A DNA stretch of 5,532 nucleotides from an uncultured Mycoplasmatota bacterium. Its GTDB lineage: Bacteria > Bacillota_I > Bacilli_A > RF39 > UBA660. Position 1 is the stretch's first letter, and each line of letters opens with the position of its first letter. Below the pieces are notes generated by a model. That model was given only the letters and a program-made list of their open reading frames with translations. It made no database searches and was not told the origin of the DNA. The DNA lies in NCBI GenBank assembly GCA_900546055.1, contig URBG01000053.1, forward strand, positions 1-5,532. The letters run 5' to 3'. The position numbers and the translations under genes are program-made. Shown one piece after another: positions 1 to 5,448 of the stretch.

Positions 1-404
1 CCGTGGTTACATTCCATTTTTTTATATGAAAATGGTCCCATAATAGTTGGACTATAAAGCGAAGCCTTTAATGGTGTTAAATCATTAAATGTTAATTTTC
101 CTTTTAATTTTAAGCCTTGTTTATTTATATTTAAAATAACTTTATCATTATAAAAATAATTATTATCAATTTTTATATATTCATCATTAAAATCAAATTC
201 TTCAAGTTTAAAAGTTATATAATAACTTTTGTTATAAATATTTTCAATTACTTGAATAAAAGCATGGGGATTTTCTGTTGCCGTACTAATTCCACATATT
301 ATAGATATAGTTTTTTTGCCATCTTTAGTTACTTGCTTGTAGTATAATCCTTCAAAATAATTACTAATGTCTAAATTTCCTGAAAATAGTTTTTGTTTTT
401 TCAT
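1..404 (-). CDS. Tocopherol cyclase family-like protein, N-terminal part (runs off the left edge)
   Basis: This minus-strand reading frame starts with ATG at 404 and stays open for 134 codons to the window edge, so the C-terminus is missing. The start is supported by an AGGTGAT Shine-Dalgarno site at 409-415, four bases upstream. Visible landmarks are FEGLYYK (residues 17-23), HAFIQVI (47-53), a KLTFNDLTPLK stretch (103-113), IMGPF (121-125) and MECNH (130-134). As I recall the bacterial members of the tocopherol cyclase-like family, they have the same order: an F-x-G-Y/W-Y-K start, an AFIQVI-type strand, then a MGPF...MEC-x-H block. Plant members cyclise a prenylated quinol; most Bacillota homologues have no known substrate, and nothing here suggests tocopherol synthesis. 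No signal peptide or membrane segment is seen. No convincing promoter was found in the AT-rich 416-475 gap. The family call rests on motif memory; that a gene is here is close to certain. Confidence 0.66.
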   Translation of the reverse strand, partial: MKKQKLFSGNLDISNYFEGLYYKQVTKDGKKTISIICGISTATENPHAFIQVIENIYNKSYYITFKLEEFDFNDEYIKIDNNYFYNDKVILNINKQGLKLKGKLTFNDLTPLKASLYSPTIMGPFSYKKMECNH

Positions 405-475
405 TTATATCACCTATATAACTATATTTTTATAATGAAAAAGCATACTTAAAATAGTAAAAATAATTTTACAAT

Positions 476-500
476 AAAAAAAGTCATGATTAATGACCTT
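476..500 (-). terminator. Intrinsic terminator of the 202-aa membrane protein gene
   Basis: Read on the minus strand, the sequence just past the TAA stop (500-502) folds into a hairpin. 493-500 pairs with 480-487 in eight base pairs, including one G-U, around a five-base loop (488-492). A run of T on the transcribed strand (476-482) overlaps its far edge. The stem is short and AT-rich, so termination may be partial. On the plus strand there is no U-tail, so it should act in one direction only. Confidence 0.6.
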
Positions 501-1108
501 TAATTACCTCTGGGCCTAGGGTGTACCTTTTTTTTCGCACCTATTTTACGGCAACGTGTTGGGCCACCATTTGAAAAAGTATCATTAGGAGTTGTTTCAA
601 ATAGTGATGACTCAGCCGTTGTTTCTACGTAGCTATTATCTTCTAAGCTTTCGCAAGCGTCACTTGTATTTTCAGTATCATCAATAGTTTGTTGATCTTT
701 TGGACCTAGAAAAAACTCATCAGCCAAACTATAATCAACATTTCCCAAGTTTAACGATTGTTCATTTATCTTTTGCTTTTGGGCTTGTTGATTTGTAAAT
801 TGGCTTGATTTTTTAATTATTTCAAAGGAAATTTTAGACATTTCATCCTTTGACTTTCTCATTTGCACTGCGCGGCGTTTAGCCACCATTATACAAGAGA
901 TACATACTAAAGAACTTAAAAGCGTAATAGTCGTTAGCCCGCTAGTTGCCACTCCAAAAATTGTTAATAAAGCATTTATGCCAGCCAGAACCAATAAAAG
1001 ATTTCTATTATTTTCATATTTGCGTGCCTTAGAATCTTCTACATTAAATTTTTTTCTTAAACGCTGTAATTCAATGTAATCAGGGTTAAAGATAATGTCA
1101 TCAGCCAT
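500..1108 (-). CDS. Two-helix membrane protein of unknown function, 202 aa
   Basis: I do not recognise this protein. A charged N-terminus (residues 1-35, with a basic stretch LQRLRKK at 14-20) precedes two hydrophobic segments, about 36-54 and 57-76, joined by a very short turn. KRR at 77-79 and more basic residues follow. By the positive-inside rule both ends should be cytoplasmic, making a helical hairpin. Residues 80-120 are polar and rich in K and Q and may be helical. Residues 125-175 are acidic and rich in S/T/E/D, probably disordered. The tail (184-202) is basic, with KKK and a PRPRGN end. There is no signal peptide cleavage pattern and no catalytic motif. ATG at 1108 is the only canonical start in frame, since a TAA lies upstream at 1146-1148. 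The gene has its own promoter (1150-1178), sits divergently from pheST, and is closed by a terminator at its stop. That a gene is here is likely from promoter, Shine-Dalgarno and terminator together. Confidence 0.82.
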   Translation of the reverse strand: MADDIIFNPDYIELQRLRKKFNVEDSKARKYENNRNLLLVLAGINALLTIFGVATSGLTTITLLSSLVCISCIMVAKRRAVQMRKSKDEMSKISFEIIKKSSQFTNQQAQKQKINEQSLNLGNVDYSLADEFFLGPKDQQTIDDTENTSDACESLEDNSYVETTAESSLFETTPNDTFSNGGPTRCRKIGAKKKVHPRPRGN

Positions 1109-1131
1109 TTCGGTATTTTTTATGTAATAGG

Positions 1132-1138
1132 CCTCCTT
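1132..1138 (-). promoter_or_regulatory. Strong Shine-Dalgarno site at atypical distance from the ATG
   Basis: AAGGAGG on the minus strand is a full match to the anti-Shine-Dalgarno core, but it ends 23 bases before the ATG at 1108; normal spacing is about 5 to 10. No second site is visible nearer the ATG, and no ATG, GTG or TTG lies in frame between them. An in-frame ATA at 1121-1123 is eight bases from the site and would add five residues (M-K-N-T-E) if used. ATA starts are rare, so this is only a possibility. Confidence 0.6.
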
Positions 1139-1149
1139 TTGTGTTTAGT

Positions 1150-1178
1150 ATTCTATCAATATCTTAAAGCAATGTCAA
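1150..1178 (-). promoter_or_regulatory. Sigma-A type promoter of the 202-aa membrane protein gene
   Basis: On the minus strand a perfect TTGACA (1173-1178) is followed after 17 bases by TAGAAT (1150-1155), preceded by TGA, which gives an extended -10. This predicts transcription from about 1143, only a few bases before the Shine-Dalgarno site at 1132-1138. The 5' untranslated region would be about 35 bases. It is divergent from the pheST promoter and does not overlap it. Confidence 0.8.
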
Positions 1179-1194
1179 ATTATTTTAAAAAAAC

Positions 1195-1222
1195 TTGAAA
1201 AATATCATAATTGTGTTATAAT
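1195..1222 (+). promoter_or_regulatory. pheST promoter
   Basis: TTGAAA (1195-1200) and a perfect TATAAT (1217-1222) are separated by 16 bases. Transcription should start near 1229, about 20 bases before the closing stem of the T-box leader. The position and near-consensus boxes make this the operon promoter. Confidence 0.83.
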
Positions 1223-1247
1223 TTACTTATACTTTTTAAAAGCAATG

Positions 1248-1458
1248 ACCAAAGAGTAGTAATAAAAGCCCTTATTTAATAGAGAGTTGGCGAAAGGTGA
1301 AAGGCCAATAAATAATCTTTTATGAATTCACTTTGGTATGATAAGCTGTATATGCAAAGATATACCGGTGGTGCGTTATAACTGTTAAGGTAAGCAAAAG
1401 CTTACGAATTAAGGTGGTACCACGTAAATCACGTCCTTATCTAAGGATGTGATTTTTT
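1248..1458 (+). promoter_or_regulatory. T-box riboswitch, tRNA-Phe specific, controlling pheST
   Basis: This is a full transcriptional T-box leader. Stem I closes with 1248-1254 pairing 1331-1337 (ACCAAAG/CTTTGGT). The specifier loop follows, with AGTAGT-type sequence on the 5' side (1255-1261) and GAATTCA on the 3' side; the specifier codon is TTC at 1327-1329, followed by A. The next helices are 1262-1268 with 1317-1323 and 1272-1278 with 1309-1315. The distal part (1281-1308) carries the AGAGA and GGTGAAAG elements typical of stem I. Stem II is 1348-1353/1360-1365, a probable stem IIA/B with a CGTTA F-box-like sequence spans about 1366-1384, and stem III is 1390-1395/1400-1405. The T-box AAGGTGGTACCACG is at 1411-1424; its bulge TGGT (1415-1418) complements an ACCA tRNA end. 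AAGG (1411-1414) can pair with CCTT (1435-1438) as antiterminator. Uncharged tRNA-Phe is expected to stabilise that form and allow transcription of pheST. Confidence 0.96.
1426..1458 (+). terminator. Regulated intrinsic terminator of the T-box leader
   Basis: 1428-1438 pairs with 1443-1453 (11 bp including one G-U, extendable by two A-U pairs) around the loop 1439-1442. A T-run follows to 1458. The 5' arm contains the CCTT needed by the antiterminator, so the two folds exclude each other. The terminator ends 21 bases before the pheS start. Confidence 0.92.
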
Positions 1459-1479
1459 ATATATAAGGAGGAAAAAAAT

Positions 1480-2520
1480 ATGGAATTAGAAACTATTTTA
1501 CAAACATTAAAACAAGAACTTAACCAAATCAGTGAAATTCAAGCTCTAAATGAATTAAAAGCCAAATACCTAGGTAAAAAAGGCCCAATAGCTGAATTAT
1601 CATCAAAAATAAAAGACTTGTCTTTAGAGGAAAAGAAAACTTTTGGCGCTACTTTAAATAAAATCAAAACTGAAGCCACAAGTATGATTGATGAAAAAAG
1701 AGACGCAATTGAAACAAATTTACTCAATAAAAAATTAGAAAGTGAAAGCATTGATATTGCCCTTCCAAGTACCAAAATCCCTATGGGAGCTCCAAGCGTC
1801 GTTGAAAAAATTGTTGAAGAAGTTGAAGACTTATTTATGTCAATGGGTTACGATGTAGTAGACGGACCGGAGATTGAAGAGGATAGATATAACTTCGAAT
1901 TACTAAATATTCCAAAAGGTCATCCGGCTAGAGATGCTCAGGATACTTTCTACTTAAAAGATGAAGAAATCTTATTGCGTAGTCAAACTTCTCCCGTTCA
2001 AGTTAGAACAATGCTTGAAGGTAAGGGGGAAAAACCAATTCGCATGATTTGTCCTGGTAAAACCTATAGACGTGACAACGATGATGCTACTCACTCACAC
2101 CAATTCATGCAAATAGAGGGACTGTTAGTTGATAGAGAAGTTAGCTTGTCTGATCTAAAAGGAACCTTTGATGTTTTAGCAAAAAAACTCTTTGGCGAAG
2201 ACTGTCAAACAAGATTTAGACCAAGCCATTATCAATTTACTGAACCATCAGTTGAAATGGACATTAGCTGCCACAGCTGTAAAGGTAAAGGCTGCAGTAT
2301 TTGTAAAAACACTGGCTGGCTTACTGTTTCAGGGGCTGGTATGGTTCATCCAAACGTTTTAAAAAACTGTGGTTATGATCCAAAAAAATGGAGTGGCTTT
2401 GCTTTCGGCTTCGGTGCTGAAAGATTAGCCATGGAATCATATGGTATCGATGATTTAAGAATCTTCTATACTAATGACCTTAGAGAAATAAAAACATTTG
2501 ATCGAAAGGAGGCCGAATAA
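1480..2520 (+). CDS. pheS: Phenylalanine--tRNA ligase alpha subunit
   Basis: PheS is the catalytic subunit of the cytoplasmic alpha2-beta2 enzyme that charges tRNA-Phe using ATP. At 346 aa it has the usual bacterial length. The N-terminal coiled-coil tRNA-binding arm covers about residues 1-90. The class II catalytic core follows: HPARDAQDTFYL (148-159), LLRSQTSPVQVR (165-176), motif 2 with YRRDNDDATHSHQFMQIEGL (196-215), and the GAGMVHPNVL block (285-294). Motif 3 is GFAFGFGAERLAM (306-318). Ala308 matches the well-known phenylalanine-pocket alanine (E. coli Ala294), so normal substrate selectivity is expected. A CxxC-x4-CxxC cluster (264, 267, 272, 275) could bind zinc; similar clusters occur in many homologues. 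Departures such as RSQTS for RTHTS and GFGAER for GMGxER look conservative. The start is set by AAGGAGG at 1465-1471, eight bases before ATG. It is translated from the T-box-controlled transcript, and pheT follows with a one-base overlap. Confidence 0.98.
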   Translation: MELETILQTLKQELNQISEIQALNELKAKYLGKKGPIAELSSKIKDLSLEEKKTFGATLNKIKTEATSMIDEKRDAIETNLLNKKLESESIDIALPSTKIPMGAPSVVEKIVEEVEDLFMSMGYDVVDGPEIEEDRYNFELLNIPKGHPARDAQDTFYLKDEEILLRSQTSPVQVRTMLEGKGEKPIRMICPGKTYRRDNDDATHSHQFMQIEGLLVDREVSLSDLKGTFDVLAKKLFGEDCQTRFRPSHYQFTEPSVEMDISCHSCKGKGCSICKNTGWLTVSGAGMVHPNVLKNCGYDPKKWSGFAFGFGAERLAMESYGIDDLRIFYTNDLREIKTFDRKEAE

Positions 2521-4892
2521 TGATAGATTTAGAGTGGGTTAAAGATTATATCGATATTGATGATCAAGATCTTAAAGAATTAGCCGTTAAAATTACCGAA
2601 GCGGGTATTAATGTTGAAAAAGTAATTACCAATCATATTGATAATTTAGTCATCGGCGAAGTTATCAAATGTGAAATGCATCCTGATTCTGATCACCTTC
2701 ATGTTTGTGAAGTTAACATTGGAACAGCAACTACCCAAATAGTTTGTGGTGCTTCTAATGTTAGAGCTGGCTTAAAAGTTATTGTTGCGCTTCCTGGCGC
2801 TATCCTACCTGGTAATTTTGAAATTAAAAAAAGCAAAATCCGTGGTGTTGAATCAAACGGCATGATCTGTGCTTTATACGAACTTGGCTTAGAAGAAAAA
2901 ACAGAAGAAGCTTATAACCGTGGAATTGAAGAATTGGATAGCAGTGCTAAAGTAGGGGAAGATCCAATAAAATTCCTTAATTTAGATGATACATTATACG
3001 AATTAGATATTCATAAGCATCGTAACAATGACTGTTATTATCACATTGGCTTTGCCTATGAAATTGCTTGTATCTTAAATCGTAAAGTAACTTTGCCAAA
3101 ACAAGATACTAATCCAATTAACGATAATATAGAAAATCATTTTGAACTAAAAGTGGAAACTGAAAAATGTCCATACTATTTAGCTAAAATGGTTACTGAT
3201 GTTAAAATTGGGCCATCACCAGAGTTTATTAAACGAAGATTAAATGCTTATGGAATGCGTTCAATAAATAATGTTGTTGATATCTCTAACTATGTTATGC
3301 TTGAATATGGTCAGCCACTTCATTTCTTCGATAAAGATGCTCTAGGTGATAAGATTATTGTTAGAGATGCTAAAGAAAACGAGGAAATTAAAACCTTAGA
3401 CGGTGTTGATAGAACATTAAAGACTTCAGATATTGTTATCACCGATGGCAACAAACCTGTATGTATTGCTGGTGTTATGGGCGGTGAAGAAACAGAAGTT
3501 ACTGAAAACACTAAAACTATTTTAATTGAAAGTGCTATTTTTGATAGTGTAAGTATTAGATATACAGCCGCTAATTTAGATTTAAGAAGCGAAGCATCAA
3601 TTCGTTACGGTAAAGGCTTAAGCTATGAATATACTGAAAAAGCTATTGAAAGAGCTTGCCATTTGCTAGAAAAATATGCTGGTGCTAAAGTATTATCTGG
3701 TACCATTAAACACGATAAAGTAGATAAAACCCCTAAAGTAGCCACATTTACGGTTAATGAAATAAACTCAATGCTTGGAATTACGTTAACTGAAGATGAT
3801 GTCAGAACTGAACTTAATCGCTTAGATTTTGAATTTGAATATCAAGATGGTAAGTTCATTACGACAATCCCATCTCGAAGATTAGACGTCGATCCTAATG
3901 TTAATGATATCGCCGAAGAAGTTGGCAGACTATATGGCTATCATAATCTAGTTTCAACATTGCCAAAATGTGAAATAAAAAAAGGAGAGTATATCGGTGA
4001 TGTTAAATATCGTAAGATAATTTCTAAACGCCTTCGTTCTTTAGGGCTAAATGAAAGTAAAACTTATACTTTAACTTCCCCAACTATGGCTAAAACTTTT
4101 AAATATGAAGATAAAGAAAACGCTGTTTTACCAAATCCTATGAGTGTTGATAAATCAGTTGTTAGAACTTCGCTTATTCCTTCACTTTTAAATGTTTATG
4201 ATTATAATAAAGCTAGAAAAGTAAATGATATTATGCTCTATGAGATCAGTAAAACATATGATGCTAACCACGAAGAAGAAAGCAAAATTGCTATTTTAAT
4301 GAGTGGTAATTATATTCTAAATGAGTGGAGTAAAGCCACAATTAAAGTTGATTTCTATTTAATAAAAGGTATAGTCGAAAACGTTTTGGATTACCTTGGC
4401 TTTAAAAATAGATATACTTTTGAAGCTGAAGCCCTTCCAGAAGTTCATCCAGGTATTGGTGCTAGAATTTTACTAGATAAAAAACCAATTGGTATTATTG
4501 GTAAAGTTCATCCAAAAGTTACAAAAGGTGATATTTATGTAGCTGAGTTATCACTTAATGTTTTAATGTCCAAAGTTAAACCAATTAAGTTTAAAGCTGC
4601 ACCAAAGTATCCAGGGATTGTTAAAGATATGGCCTTTGCTATAAATAAAGAAGTATCTTCTAAAGTACTTGAAGACGTGATTAAAAAAGCAGGAGGACGT
4701 CTGCTTACTAATATTAATGTCTTTGATGTTTATACTGGAGAGAATGTTAAAGAAAATGAAAAATCAATTGCTTATTCATTAACCTTCCAAGATCCAAATA
4801 AAACACTAACTGAGGAAGAAGTGAATACTGTTTTTGAAAACATTATTAAAAGTGTTGAAGAAAAAACTAATGCTAAATTGCGTGATAAATAA
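2520..4892 (+). CDS. pheT: Phenylalanine--tRNA ligase beta subunit
   Basis: PheT binds tRNA-Phe and hydrolyses mischarged Tyr-tRNA-Phe, in complex with PheS. It is 790 aa, near the family's usual 800, with all domains in order: N-terminal region (1-40), EMAP/OB tRNA-binding domain (about 40-150, with HPDSDHLHVCEV and CGASN), B3/B4 editing domain (about 215-390), B5 (about 405-475, ending in RRLDVDPNVNDIAEEVGRLYGY), the catalytic-like core (about 490-690), and the C-terminal ferredoxin-fold anticodon-binding domain (697-789, with FDVYTG and SLTFQDPNKTLTEEEV). Likely editing-site residues are His268, Glu337 and Ala359, with Ser357 where E. coli has Thr354. The motif usually read as RFE(K/R)G is RYGKG here (362-366). 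The ATG shares one base with the pheS stop (TAATG), and its Shine-Dalgarno AAAGGAGG (2505-2512) lies inside the pheS coding end, so translation is probably coupled. An intrinsic terminator follows 27 bases after the stop. Confidence 0.98.
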   Translation: MIDLEWVKDYIDIDDQDLKELAVKITEAGINVEKVITNHIDNLVIGEVIKCEMHPDSDHLHVCEVNIGTATTQIVCGASNVRAGLKVIVALPGAILPGNFEIKKSKIRGVESNGMICALYELGLEEKTEEAYNRGIEELDSSAKVGEDPIKFLNLDDTLYELDIHKHRNNDCYYHIGFAYEIACILNRKVTLPKQDTNPINDNIENHFELKVETEKCPYYLAKMVTDVKIGPSPEFIKRRLNAYGMRSINNVVDISNYVMLEYGQPLHFFDKDALGDKIIVRDAKENEEIKTLDGVDRTLKTSDIVITDGNKPVCIAGVMGGEETEVTENTKTILIESAIFDSVSIRYTAANLDLRSEASIRYGKGLSYEYTEKAIERACHLLEKYAGAKVLSGTIKHDKVDKTPKVATFTVNEINSMLGITLTEDDVRTELNRLDFEFEYQDGKFITTIPSRRLDVDPNVNDIAEEVGRLYGYHNLVSTLPKCEIKKGEYIGDVKYRKIISKRLRSLGLNESKTYTLTSPTMAKTFKYEDKENAVLPNPMSVDKSVVRTSLIPSLLNVYDYNKARKVNDIMLYEISKTYDANHEEESKIAILMSGNYILNEWSKATIKVDFYLIKGIVENVLDYLGFKNRYTFEAEALPEVHPGIGARILLDKKPIGIIGKVHPKVTKGDIYVAELSLNVLMSKVKPIKFKAAPKYPGIVKDMAFAINKEVSSKVLEDVIKKAGGRLLTNINVFDVYTGENVKENEKSIAYSLTFQDPNKTLTEEEVNTVFENIIKSVEEKTNAKLRDK

Positions 4893-4919
4893 AAATTTGC
4901 ATTGCTATTTTTAATAATT

Positions 4920-4950
4920 AAAAAGCCCTTGAATTATCAGGGACTTTTTT
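4920..4950 (+). terminator. Intrinsic terminator of the pheST operon
   Basis: AAAAAG then CCCT (4920-4929) pairs with AGGG then CTTTTT (4939-4949), with A4943 bulged, around a nine-base loop; an inner TGA/TCA pairing may shorten the loop. The stem runs straight into a six-T tail ending at 4950. This matches a rho-independent terminator at the expected place after pheT. Confidence 0.87.
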
Positions 4951-5024
4951 GTTATTTATTTTTAATTAATTCTATATTAAAAAAACAAAACCCTTTCAAA
5001 AATATAACAACAAGTTAATTTTTG

Positions 5025-5033
5025 TGATATAAT
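5025..5033 (+). promoter_or_regulatory. Extended -10 promoter upstream of a short hairpin transcript
   Basis: TGATATAAT gives a perfect -10 box (5028-5033) preceded by an extended TG element. No good -35 box is found at the right distance; the extended -10 could compensate. Transcription would begin near 5040, about 90 bases after the pheST terminator, so it would be independent of that operon. Confidence 0.55.
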
Positions 5034-5039
5034 TAGGAA

Positions 5040-5106
5040 AATATCTACACGGTCAACCAACACCAAATATTAAAGCCAGCCCTATGGAGTACTCCATAGG
5101 GCTTTT
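5040..5106 (+). ncRNA. Candidate small RNA, about 67 nt, of unknown function
   Basis: The predicted unit runs from the extended -10 promoter start (about 5040) to the T-tail after the palindrome (5103-5106). Its 5' part (5040-5075) is mostly unpaired, contains GGTCAACCAACACC (5051-5064) and has no ribosome-binding site. The 3' part is one long hairpin. An 8-codon frame from ATG 5084 lies inside the hairpin and lacks a Shine-Dalgarno site, so coding is unlikely. It could be a free small RNA, the prematurely ended part of a longer leader, or a transcription artefact of an AT-rich region. I recognise no family. Confidence 0.33.
5078..5106 (+). terminator. Perfect 26-bp palindrome with short U-tail, probable intrinsic terminator
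   Basis: 5078-5090 is the exact reverse complement of 5091-5103, starting AGCCCTATGG and centred on AGTACT. In RNA this gives a stem of at least 11 bp with a GUAC loop, more stable than any other hairpin in the right part of the window. TTTT (5103-5106) then GTG follows, a rather short U-tail. On the minus strand the palindrome is followed by GGCTTT, which is a poorer terminator. A DNA-level role as a symmetric protein-binding site is the alternative. Confidence 0.6.
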
Positions 5107-5126
5107 GTGAGCGACGCATTGACACG

Positions 5127-5196
5127 CGTGTTCTTATTTTTCCTTAATTATCATTAATTATATAAATCAGAAAATTAAGGAAAAATTTTGAACACG
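5127..5196. repeat. Imperfect inverted repeat 1, 21 paired positions
   Basis: CGTGTTC (5127-5133) is complementary to GAACACG (5190-5196). After a small internal loop (TT against TTT), ATTTTTCCTTAATT (5136-5149) is complementary to AATTAAGGAAAAAT (5173-5186). The apical loop is 5150-5172. The inner helix alone could arise in AT-rich DNA, but a second, GC-containing helix in register makes chance unlikely. There is no adjacent U-tail, so it does not look like a terminator. Confidence 0.7.
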
Positions 5197-5320
5197 ATTT
5201 GTATTGAATTTTACAAAAATATTTTCTATATATTTCAATAATGATTTTTTTGGAAAATTAAAAGTTTAAGTTTTTTCATATAAAATATAAAGAGAGAAAC
5301 TTAAACTTTTCAATACAAAT
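5197..5320. repeat. Nested inverted repeat 2, two helices of 12 and 14 bp
   Basis: The outer arms ATTTGTATTGAA (5197-5208) and TTCAATACAAAT (5309-5320) match perfectly. The inner arms AAAAGTTTAAGTTT (5260-5273) and AAACTTAAACTTTT (5297-5310) also match perfectly and can be prolonged by a few G-U and A-U pairs. On the 3' side the two arms run together and share 5309-5310; on the 5' side 51 bases (5209-5259) separate them. TATTGAA (5202-5208) has a second possible partner, TTCAATA at 5234-5240. Confidence 0.68.
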
Positions 5321-5352
5321 AAAACTTTACAACTAGCGAAAAATTATAGATT

Positions 5353-5448
5353 TAACACTAATTTGAAGTGCGGTAATAAAAATGCTTTTTCATTTTATAA
5401 AATAAATAATGATTTAAATTTTTATTTTGTCGCACTTTATTAGTGTTA
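5353..5448. repeat. Imperfect inverted repeat 3, three stacked helices, 26 paired positions
   Basis: Three helices lie in register: TAACACTAAT (5353-5362) with ATTAGTGTTA (5439-5448), AAGTGCG (5366-5372) with CGCACTT (5431-5437), and AATAAAAAT (5375-5383) with ATTTTTATT (5418-5426). Small asymmetric internal loops separate them (TTG/T and GT/TTGT). The 34-base apical loop holds a further TTTTATAAAA palindrome (5393-5402). The middle helix is GC-rich for this region. No U-tail follows on either side. Confidence 0.72.

Noticed and set aside
416..475. Promoter for the tocopherol cyclase-like gene
   Set aside because: TATAAA-, TATAGT- and TTGTAA-like words occur on the minus strand, but no pair has both acceptable boxes and 16-18 base spacing, so none was annotated.
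1539..1775. 78-codon minus-strand open frame inside pheS
   Set aside because: It lies wholly within the conserved N-terminal part of pheS, has no ribosome-binding site, and its leucine- and serine-rich product is what an antisense shadow of a charged coiled coil gives.
3320..3511. 63-codon minus-strand open frame inside pheT
   Set aside because: It is antisense to the conserved editing domain and has no promoter or Shine-Dalgarno support; a shadow frame.
5084..5110. Small open frame ATG to TGA of 8 codons in the palindrome
   Set aside because: It has no ribosome-binding site and its start is buried in the hairpin stem; too short to support.
5122..5131. 10-bp palindrome ACACGCGTGT as a separate operator
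   Set aside because: Its right half is part of the arm of inverted repeat 1, and it is not clearly placed relative to a promoter. Better explained as part of that repeat.
5119..5148. Perfect TTGACA (5119-5124) as a promoter for the inverted-repeat region
   Set aside because: The best -10 at an allowed distance is CTTAAT after 18 bases (5143-5148), which is weak and lies inside the arm of inverted repeat 1. Not enough to call a promoter, though it should be remembered if a transcript starts near 5155.
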